Shown here in pieces: positions 1 through 4,689 of a stretch of 5,201 bases of DNA. This DNA comes from Candidatus Rokubacteria bacterium RIFCSPLOWO2_02_FULL_72_37. Its GTDB lineage: Bacteria > Methylomirabilota > Methylomirabilia > Rokubacteriales > CSP1-6. The position numbers and the translations under genes were made by a program. Position 1 is the first letter of the stretch. Each line of letters opens with the position of its first letter. The notes beneath the pieces are model-generated. The model worked only from the letters and a program-made list of their open reading frames with translations, had not been told where the DNA came from and searched no databases. The stretch spans positions 1 through 5,201 of the forward strand of contig MGCE01000075.1 in the NCBI GenBank assembly GCA_001790315.1, read 5' to 3'.

Positions 1-534
1 CACCAGCGTCAGGGCCGCGAGGGGCTCCGGCACGCCGCCGCTGTCCGGGATCGAGAACGTGGCGCCCCCGGACCCGGCCTTCACGAGCAGGCTGTCGGCA
101 TGGCCGTGGTAGCACCCGTCGAACTTCACGAGGACGGACCGCTTCGTCGCGCCGCGCGCGATCCGGATCGCGCTCATCGCGGCCTCGGTCCCCGAGCTCA
201 CCAGGCGAACCAGCTCGATCGACGGATAGGCGGCGGTGATCGCCTCGGCCATCTCGATCTCCATCGGAGTGGGCGCGCCGTAGCTGGTCCCGCGCCCGGC
301 GGCGGCGACGATCGCATCCACGACGGGCGGCGCGGCGTGCCCGAGGATCAACGGCCCCCAGGAGCCGAGGAAGTCGAGGTACTCCCGTCCCTCCACGTCC
401 CAGATCCGCGCGCCCTGACCGCGTGCGACGAAGAACGGCTCCCCCCCCACGCCGCGGAAGGCCCGCACGGGACTGTTGACGCCGCCTGGAATGATGCCGC
501 ACGCGCGGCCCCAGAGCCCCTTCGAGTCCGTCAT
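1..534 (-). CDS. hemL: Glutamate-1-semialdehyde 2,1-aminomutase, N-terminal part (runs off the window)
   Basis: This is a PLP enzyme that turns glutamate-1-semialdehyde into 5-aminolevulinate, the last step of the C5 route into haem. My translation of the minus strand gives 178 open residues. They carry the family landmarks in order: PGGVNSPVRAF (16-26), SWGP (58-61), GTSYGAPT (82-89), SSGTEAAMSA (113-122), YHGHAD (142-147) and LLVKAGSG (149-156). The family is usually about 425-430 residues, so roughly 40% is present and the PLP-binding lysine lies outside the window. The ATG at 534-532 overlaps the stop of the upstream protease gene as ATGA and sits the usual distance before PGGVNSP. A Shine-Dalgarno-like AAGGAG lies 11 bases upstream and may be folded into a hairpin. 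Base composition is GC-rich, unlike the gene just upstream. The identification is very secure. Confidence 0.97.
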   Translation of the reverse strand, partial: MTDSKGLWGRACGIIPGGVNSPVRAFRGVGGEPFFVARGQGARIWDVEGREYLDFLGSWGPLILGHAAPPVVDAIVAAAGRGTSYGAPTPMEIEMAEAITAAYPSIELVRLVSSGTEAAMSAIRIARGATKRSVLVKFDGCYHGHADSLLVKAGSGGATFSIPDSGGVPEPLAALTLV

Positions 535-1094
535 TGGAGACGTCTCTCCTTTAACTTCACGCTGCATTGGTTGACCCACGCCCACGCCCTAGACGCCAAC
601 ACGGCTCCGTGCTCATACCACGTACGCTTCTCGAGGTCCACCCGTGTGAAGTCTCGCCTCCGCAGATTCCATCGAAAACCAGCCACGGCCTCGATCTTTC
701 CCGCAACGACCGAGACGACGACATACGTGGCCATCGGGTACCTGGGACTTCCATTCTGCAGCGCTTCCGCCTTGTCGGTCTCCGAGAAGTACGCTCCAGT
801 ACCTCCCCCTCGCTGTTGGGCATCGACGTGTGAGTGGTAGATGACCTTTATTGCCACCCCGAAGTCTTCCAGCTCATAGATCAGGCGCAGGTCTTCAGTA
901 CTGATCGAGTAGGCGGTCCTTGCATCGCGCAGATATCGTTGCGGTTCCCTGGCATGCAACTGGTTCTGGACGTTCTTACATTGAAGGAGACGCCTCTTCC
1001 GTCCTCGCGCGAGAATGACTCCACACGCCTCGTACGGGTATTCCCGTACGGCATGCCGCTGAATCCCGTCGAGTTCCCTCGCCGAGAGAATCAC
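531..1094 (-). CDS. JAMM/MPN+ (Mov34) metalloprotease, Mec+/QbsD-like, with a loop insertion in the metal motif
   Basis: This is probably a zinc peptidase acting on the C-terminus of the neighbouring ubiquitin-like carrier. M. tuberculosis Mec+ frees cysteine from CysO-Cys, and Pseudomonas QbsD trims a dipeptide from QbsE. The 187 residues show the JAMM elements: Glu22 in YPYEACGV, His87-Ser-His89, Ser104 and Asp107, followed by the strand ATYVVVSV (122-129) and the family-like GFRW (139-142). The usual spacing is HxH-x7-S-x2-D. Here it is HxH-x14-S-x2-D, and residues 92-98 (AQQRGGG) look like an in-frame 21-base insertion. The protein is about 40 residues longer than Mec+ (146), mostly through a basic, Trp-rich C-terminal tail (about 156-187). 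The start is GTG at 1094-1092, overlapping the carrier stop as GTGA; the stop overlaps hemL as ATGA. A hand count over 541-1080 gives about 58% GC, well below its neighbours. Family is secure, substrate is inferred, and activity is uncertain because of the insertion. Confidence 0.9.
   Translation of the reverse strand: MILSARELDGIQRHAVREYPYEACGVILARGRKRRLLQCKNVQNQLHAREPQRYLRDARTAYSISTEDLRLIYELEDFGVAIKVIYHSHVDAQQRGGGTGAYFSETDKAEALQNGSPRYPMATYVVVSVVAGKIEAVAGFRWNLRRRDFTRVDLEKRTWYEHGAVLASRAWAWVNQCSVKLKERRLQ
536..551 (-). promoter_or_regulatory. hemL ribosome-binding site in a possible small hairpin
   Basis: On the mRNA strand AAGGAG (551-546) precedes the hemL ATG (534) by 11 bases, which is longer than usual. 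GGAGA (549-545) can pair with TCTCC (540-536) around a GACG tetraloop, which would hide the site. The element lies within the last codons of the protease gene, so ribosomes ending that gene would open it. That suggests translational coupling. The pairing is read directly from the sequence; the regulatory role is inference. Confidence 0.35.
1031..1050. repeat. Perfect 8-base inverted repeat with a 4-base spacer inside the JAMM gene
   Basis: The arms cgtacggg (1031-1038) and cccgtacg (1043-1050) are exact reverse complements around tatt. It lies in the early codons of the protease gene (about residues 16-21) and could form an mRNA stem-loop or a dimeric protein-binding site. It may equally be a coding coincidence. 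No function can be assigned. Confidence 0.4.
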
Positions 1095-1372
1095 AGCGCG
1101 CCGCCGGCGAGCGCCGGGATGATGGCGACCTCGTCGCCGTCCTTCAGCGGGGTGAGCAGGCCCTGGAGCGCCTCGATGGCCTCGTTGTTGAGGTAGATGT
1201 TCACGTGGCGGTGCACTTCACCGCCATCGCCGCGCACGAGCCCCTTGAGCCCGGGATGCGCGCGCTCGAGCTCGTCGAACAGTCCGCCCACCGTCGCCGC
1301 CGAAACCTCGACCCGGTCCCGGTTGCTCGTGGCCCGGCGGAACGGCGTCGGGATGTATACGGTCACCGCCAT
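1091..1372 (-). CDS. cysO: Ubiquitin-like sulfur carrier protein (MoaD/ThiS family, CysO-like)
   Basis: This is a beta-grasp protein expected to carry sulfur as a C-terminal glycine thiocarboxylate for cysteine synthesis. The 93 residues match M. tuberculosis CysO in length and pattern: an N-terminal strand VTVYIPTPFRR (3-13), a helix LFDELERAHPGL (31-42), HRHVNIYLNNE (54-64) and the end DGDEVAIIPALAGG (78-91). It then continues with Ala-Leu (92-93), so the diglycine is not free in the primary product and would need trimming, most simply by the JAMM protease whose GTG overlaps this stop. The ATG at 1372 is chosen because it opens the beta-grasp strand and has a GGGGGA purine run 5 bases upstream. 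An in-frame ATG at 1453 would add 27 residues read through the intergenic repeat and is unlikely. MoaD or ThiS proper is possible, but the synthase on one side and JAMM on the other favour CysO. The sulfur-loading E1-like partner is not in the window. Confidence 0.9.
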   Translation of the reverse strand: MAVTVYIPTPFRRATSNRDRVEVSAATVGGLFDELERAHPGLKGLVRGDGGEVHRHVNIYLNNEAIEALQGLLTPLKDGDEVAIIPALAGGAL

Positions 1373-1398
1373 GACGGTCCCCCGGTTCTTTCGAAGCG

Positions 1399-1440
1399 TC
1401 TCACCGCTCGCCTCGGCGGAGGCACCGCCTCGGCTCGCAC
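1399..1440. repeat. 42-base direct repeat, copy 1 (cysK-cysO intergenic)
   Basis: It is identical over all 42 bases to 1453-1494, with a 54-base period and a 12-base spacer (1441-1452). Internally it holds gcctc (1410-1414), gaggc (1419-1423) and gcctc (1427-1431), so two mutually exclusive 5-bp hairpins can form. The 9-mer cgcctcggc also occurs twice (1409-1417 and 1426-1434). It ends 26 bases before the cysO start codon. It may be a REP-like intergenic element or an mRNA-processing or attenuation structure. There is no U-tract, so it is not a standard terminator. Confidence 0.85.
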
Positions 1441-1452
1441 GCCCCCGACCCA

Positions 1453-1494
1453 TCTCACCGCTCGCCTCGGCGGAGGCACCGCCTCGGCTCGCAC
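1453..1494. repeat. 42-base direct repeat, copy 2 (abuts the cysK stop codon)
   Basis: This is an exact copy of 1399-1440. Its last base is the final base of the cysK TAG codon on the minus strand, so the repeat pair starts exactly where coding ends. The bases flanking the two copies differ on both sides, which sets the unit at 42 bases. The hairpin-forming segments lie at 1464-1468, 1473-1477 and 1481-1485. Together the two copies fill most of the only real intergenic gap in the window (1373-1493). Confidence 0.85.
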
Positions 1495-2414
1495 TACCCT
1501 TGACTCAGGTATCGCTCGCCCGTGTCGGGCAGCATGGTGACGACGAGCTGGTCAGGCTTGAGCTCCGCGGCGACAGCGCACGCGGCAAACGCGGCGGCGC
1601 CGGCCGAGGGTCCGACCAGCAGCCCCTCCTCGCGCGCGAGGCGCCGCGACCACACCAACGCGTCCTCGTCGCGCACCTGGATGATCCGATCGATGATGTC
1701 ACGGTTGAGCACGCCCGGCACGAACGACGCGCCGATTCCCTGGATGGCGTGCGGATGCGCCTTGCCACCGGAGAGGACGGCCGATTTCGCGGGCTCCACG
1801 GCGATCAGTCGAACGCCCGGCACCTTCTCCCGGAGCACCTCGCCGACCCCCGTCAGCGTCCCGCCGGTGCCGACGCCCGCGACGAACGCCTCGAGCCGCC
1901 CGCCGACGGCCTCGAGGATCTCGAGCGCCGTCGTCCGCCGATGGACGGCGGGGTTCGCCGGGTTCTGGAACTGCTGCGGCATGAAGTAGTCGGGGTGTGC
2001 GCCGACCAGCACCTCCGCGGCGTGCACCGCGCCCGTCATGCCCTCGATCGCGGGCGTCAGGCGGATTTCGGCGCCGTACCGGGCGAGCAATCGCTGGCGC
2101 TCGACGCTCATGTCGTCCGGCATCGTCAGGATCAGTCGGTACCCCTTCACCGCGGCGACCATCGCCAGCCCGATGCCGGTGTTGCCGCTCGTGGGCTCGA
2201 CGAGTGTCGCGCCCGGCGTCAAGAGCCCGCGCTGCTCGGCGTCCTCGATCATCGCCGCCGCGATCCGGTCCTTCACCGAGCCTCCCGGGTTCGCCGACTC
2301 GAGCTTCGCAGCGACGGTCGCGCCTCCGCGCTTCGGCAGGCGGTTCAGGCGGACCAGCGGCGTACGGCCGATGACGTCCAGGACCGAGTCCGCGATCCGC
2401 GGGCTCGACGTCAT
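1494..2414 (-). CDS. cysK: Cysteine synthase (PLP-dependent, CysK type)
   Basis: This is a fold-type II PLP enzyme that forms cysteine from an activated serine (O-acetyl- or O-phosphoserine) and a sulfur donor: sulfide, or here possibly a carrier thiocarboxylate. The 306 residues show the PLP lysine Lys48 in NPGGSVKDR, the substrate loop TSGNTG (75-80), QQFQNPANP (147-155), the phosphate loop GTGGTLTG (182-189), IQGIGASF (224-231), GPSAGAA (268-274) and PDTGERYLS (296-304). HAIQGIGASF and the QQF-NPANP block match CysK (OASS-A) rather than M. tuberculosis CysM. The chain stops right after YLSQG, so the short C-terminal helix of E. coli CysK is missing. The ATG at 2414 overlaps the regulator's stop as ATGA and starts the conserved domain properly; an in-frame start at 2525 would only add residues read through the regulator gene. 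The stop is TAG, followed directly by the repeat pair. The neighbouring carrier and JAMM genes suggest that the sulfur comes from a CysO-type protein. Confidence 0.95.
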   Translation of the reverse strand: MTSSPRIADSVLDVIGRTPLVRLNRLPKRGGATVAAKLESANPGGSVKDRIAAAMIEDAEQRGLLTPGATLVEPTSGNTGIGLAMVAAVKGYRLILTMPDDMSVERQRLLARYGAEIRLTPAIEGMTGAVHAAEVLVGAHPDYFMPQQFQNPANPAVHRRTTALEILEAVGGRLEAFVAGVGTGGTLTGVGEVLREKVPGVRLIAVEPAKSAVLSGGKAHPHAIQGIGASFVPGVLNRDIIDRIIQVRDEDALVWSRRLAREEGLLVGPSAGAAAFAACAVAAELKPDQLVVTMLPDTGERYLSQG

Positions 2415-2848
2415 ATGTGATACATGGGCCGGCCGGCGCTCCTGCGCGCGGCCTCCCGCGCCGCCAGCTCGCCGAACGTGAGGTGGTCCACGACCTGGGA
2501 CACCGCCTGCGAGATCTCCCTCCACAGCTCGCGGAGGTCGTACGCGTTCCCGTTGGGCCCGCCACGCCGCTGGGCCGCGAACGGCGCGGCCCCGCCCTCG
2601 ACCGCGCGCAACACGTCCCCGACGGTGATCTCCGCGGCGGGGCGCGTCAGGTGGTAGCCGCCGGTCGAGCCGCGCTTGGACGTCAAGAACCCCGCGCGCT
2701 TGAGGACCAGCAGGACCTGCTCGAGATACCGCTGGGGGATGCCCTGGCGGTCCGCGATCTCCTGGATCGTCGTGAGACCGCGCTCGCGCTGGAGCGCGAG
2801 GTCGAGCACGGCCCGGATCGCATACTCACCCTTCGCCGAGATCTGCAT
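2411..2848 (-). CDS. Rrf2-family transcriptional regulator, CymR-like (no Fe-S cysteines)
   Basis: This is a DNA-binding regulator of 145 residues. It opens with the typical MQISAKGEYAIRAVLDLA, followed by a helix-turn-helix (about 26-52, IQEIADRQGIPQRYLEQVLLVLKRAG in outline), the wing RGSTGGYHL (59-67) and a dimerisation helix region (about 103-121). It has no cysteine at all, so it cannot bind a cluster as IscR does. It is closer to Bacillus CymR, which also lacks Fe-S and regulates cysteine metabolism while bound to CysK. The end, LRELWREISQAV then PMYHI, parallels CymR, which as I recall also ends in Tyr-Ile. A C-terminal Ile is the feature by which serine acetyltransferase and similar partners dock in CysK. 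The ATG at 2848 lies 3 bases after the hemB stop, with only a poorly spaced GAGG, so translation probably depends on coupling. The stop overlaps cysK by ATGA. Family is certain; CymR-like function is inferred. Confidence 0.93.
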   Translation of the reverse strand: MQISAKGEYAIRAVLDLALQRERGLTTIQEIADRQGIPQRYLEQVLLVLKRAGFLTSKRGSTGGYHLTRPAAEITVGDVLRAVEGGAAPFAAQRRGGPNGNAYDLRELWREISQAVSQVVDHLTFGELAAREAARRSAGRPMYHI

Positions 2849-2851
2849 TCC

Positions 2852-3841
2852 TCAGCCGGTGAGGCCGCCCCGCTCCAGGACGCGGGCCGCGTCACGGGCG
2901 AAGTACGTGATGACGATGTCGGCGCCCGCACGACGGATCGCGGTCAGCGCCTCCAGCATCGCGCGCTCCTCGTCGAGCCATCCCAGACGCCCGGCCGCCC
3001 GGATCATCGCGTACTCGCCGGAGACCGAGTAGGCGGCGAGCGGCACGCCGAACTCCGATTTCGCGCGCGAGATGATGTCCAGGTACGGCAGGGCCGGCTT
3101 CACCATCACGATGTCCGCGCCCTCGTCGAGATCGAGTGCGATCTCCCGCATGGCCTCGGTGCCGTTGGCCGGATCCATCTGGTACGAGCGTCGGTCGCCG
3201 AACTGCGGCGTGGAGTCGGCGGCGTCCCGGAACGGCCCGTAGAAGCTCGAGGCGTACTTGGCCGAGTACGCCATGATCGGCGACTCCGTGTACCCGGACT
3301 CGTCGAGCGCCTCGCGCATCGCGGCCACGCGCCCGTCCATCATGTCCGAGGGGGCCACCATGTCCGCGCCGGCCTCCACGTGCGAGAGGGCGACCCGCGA
3401 GAGGAGCTCGAGCGTCGCATCGTTGCGCACCGTGCCGCCCTCGACGACCCCGCAGTGCCCGTGGCTCGTGTACTGACAGAGGCACACGTCGGTGATGACC
3501 AGCAGATCCGGCACCACGTCCTTCACCGCTCGCACGGCCTGCTGGACGATGCCGTCCTCGGCGTACGCCTCGGAGCCCCGCGGATCCTTTTCCCGGGGGA
3601 GGCCGAACAGGATCACCCCCGGGATCCCCATGCCCGCGACGTCCTTCGCCTCCCTGACGAGCTCGTCGACCGAGAGGCGCGCCTGGCCGGGCATCGACGG
3701 GATCGCCTCGCGGACCCCGCGCCCGTGCACGGCGAACATCGGGTAGATGAGGTCGTCGACGGACAGTCGGGTCTCGCGGACGAGCTTGCGCAGCAACGAC
3801 TTCTCACGGAGACGCCTCGGGCGGAGTATGGGGTGCGCCAT
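2852..3841 (-). CDS. hemB: Delta-aminolevulinic acid dehydratase (porphobilinogen synthase)
   Basis: This enzyme condenses two 5-aminolevulinates into porphobilinogen. Over 329 residues (family about 320-340) it carries the zinc cysteines Cys120, Cys122 and Cys130 in DVCLCQYTSHGHCG, APSDMMDGR (163-171), and both Schiff-base lysines, Lys195 (SAKYASSFYGPFR) and Lys248 (VMVKPALPYLD). All catalytic residues seem intact. It is a zinc-type enzyme, and DPANGTEAMRE (223-233) resembles the magnesium-site stretch of bacterial forms. Two adjacent ATGs are available, at 3844 and 3841. AAGGAG (3853-3848) is 3 bases from the first and 6 from the second, so the second is preferred; the difference is one residue. 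The hemD stop overlaps the start as TGATG. An in-frame extension upstream to 4477 is only the shadow of hemD. The gene is followed after 3 bases by the Rrf2 regulator, suggesting one transcript. Confidence 0.97.
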   Translation of the reverse strand: MAHPILRPRRLREKSLLRKLVRETRLSVDDLIYPMFAVHGRGVREAIPSMPGQARLSVDELVREAKDVAGMGIPGVILFGLPREKDPRGSEAYAEDGIVQQAVRAVKDVVPDLLVITDVCLCQYTSHGHCGVVEGGTVRNDATLELLSRVALSHVEAGADMVAPSDMMDGRVAAMREALDESGYTESPIMAYSAKYASSFYGPFRDAADSTPQFGDRRSYQMDPANGTEAMREIALDLDEGADIVMVKPALPYLDIISRAKSEFGVPLAAYSVSGEYAMIRAAGRLGWLDEERAMLEALTAIRRAGADIVITYFARDAARVLERGGLTG

Positions 3842-4689
3842 CATTCGCTCCTTTTCGTTCGGCCGCCCGCGGCCCGGGGCCGTCGGGCGAAATACTCCTC
3901 GAGCGCGCGCGCCAGCGCTGGAATCGTGTACTCGCTCGGCATCACGTGCGTCTGAAGTCCGTACTCGGCCGCCGTCGCGGCGGTGATCGGTCCGATCGAC
4001 GCGACGGCGACGCGCTCGCGCCACGCCCGGCGCTCGTCCTCGGTGAACTGCTCGGCGAAGTTCCGCGCCGTCGACGAGCTGGTGAACGTCACCGCGTCGA
4101 CGGCGCCCGCGACGAGCGCGTCGCGCAGGCCCGTCGCACCGTCGTCGGCACGCCGCGTCTGGTACGCCGGCACCTCGACGACGTTCACCCCCAGGCGCCG
4201 CAGCTCGACCACGAGCACGTCGCGGGTCTCCCTGGCGCGCGGCAGCAGCAGGCGATCGCCGGGCGCGAGCAGCGATCCCAGACACGCGATGAGCCCCTCC
4301 GCGCGATACTCCGACGGAACCACCTCGACGCGCACACCGTGCTCGGCGAGCGCATCCGCGGTCGCCGGTCCGATCGCCGCGACGCGCTTGCGCGCCACGG
4401 CTCCCCATCCGAGCCCGCGTGAACCCAGCCGGCGGTCGACCATCGCCACACCGTTGACGCTCGTGAAGACCACCCACGTGAACGTGTCCAGGGCGGCGAG
4501 GGCGGCGTCGAGGGGCTCCCAGGACGGTGGAGGCTCGATCACGATCGTGGGCGCGTGAACGACCCGGGCGCCGGCAGATTCGAGCAGCTGCGCGAACCGC
4601 TGGGCCTGCGCCGCGGCGCGCGTGACCACGATGGTCCGGCCCGCGAGCGGCCGGGTATCGGTGGCCCGCCGGGCCCGTGTCGCCCTCAT
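3841..4689 (-). CDS. hemD: Uroporphyrinogen-III synthase
   Basis: This enzyme closes hydroxymethylbilane with inversion of ring D to give uroporphyrinogen III. The 282 residues fit the family, which is poorly conserved but has a typical two-lobed layout. Lobe one begins at PLAGRTIVVTRA (14-25) with WVVFTSVNGV (72-81) and IGPATADAL (106-114). Lobe two has LLLPRARETRDVL (147-159), EVPAYQTR (172-179), FTSSSTARNF (202-211) and IGPITAATA (232-240), and the protein finishes with YTIPALARAL (254-263). Each IGP segment is followed by a P-S-E-Y segment (125-128 and 251-254), showing the internal symmetry. The ATG at 4689 overlaps the hemC stop as ATGA, with no clear Shine-Dalgarno, so translation is probably coupled. 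In-frame codons reaching up to 5058 are the shadow of hemC. Position between hemC and hemB confirms the call. The end is basic (GGRTKRSE) and contains the hemB ribosome-binding site. Confidence 0.95.
   Translation of the reverse strand: MRATRARRATDTRPLAGRTIVVTRAAAQAQRFAQLLESAGARVVHAPTIVIEPPPSWEPLDAALAALDTFTWVVFTSVNGVAMVDRRLGSRGLGWGAVARKRVAAIGPATADALAEHGVRVEVVPSEYRAEGLIACLGSLLAPGDRLLLPRARETRDVLVVELRRLGVNVVEVPAYQTRRADDGATGLRDALVAGAVDAVTFTSSSTARNFAEQFTEDERRAWRERVAVASIGPITAATAAEYGLQTHVMPSEYTIPALARALEEYFARRPRAAGGRTKRSE
3848..3853 (-). promoter_or_regulatory. Shine-Dalgarno site of hemB
   Basis: AAGGAG on the mRNA strand lies within the last codons of hemD, 6 bases before the ATG at 3841 and 3 bases before the ATG at 3844. 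It is the best-formed and best-spaced ribosome-binding site in the window, and it decides between the two tandem ATGs in favour of 3841. Confidence 0.7.

Noticed and set aside
1091..1372. Calling the small carrier MoaD (molybdopterin synthase small subunit) or ThiS.
   Set aside because: No molybdopterin or thiamine gene is nearby. Its 93-residue length, the HRHVNIYLNNE segment and the synthase/JAMM neighbours match CysO.
1399..1494. A CRISPR array or a rho-independent terminator.
   Set aside because: There are only two units with a 12-base spacer, far too short for CRISPR, and no T-run follows the hairpins on the transcribed strand.
1197..2420. A 407-codon open frame on the plus strand.
   Set aside because: It is antisense to cysK and the start of cysO, has low-complexity composition, and reads the 42-base repeats as repeated peptide, which is an artefact of the repeat.
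2415..2525. A longer cysteine synthase start at 2525.
   Set aside because: The 37 extra residues are read through the regulator gene and resemble no CysK N-terminus; the ATGA overlap start at 2414 fits.
2411..2848. Identifying the Rrf2 protein as IscR.
   Set aside because: It contains no cysteines, so the Fe-S ligands of IscR are missing; the CymR-like ending and the adjacent cysK fit better.
2417..3955. A 512-codon open frame on the plus strand.
   Set aside because: It lies antisense to a fully recognisable Rrf2 regulator and HemB. Its translation is rich in Arg, His, Asp and Val with no domain pattern, as expected of a mirror frame in GC-rich DNA.
3845..4477. A 541-residue HemB with a long N-terminal extension.
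   Set aside because: The extension is the out-of-frame shadow of hemD. The family start and the Shine-Dalgarno site place the start at 3841/3844.
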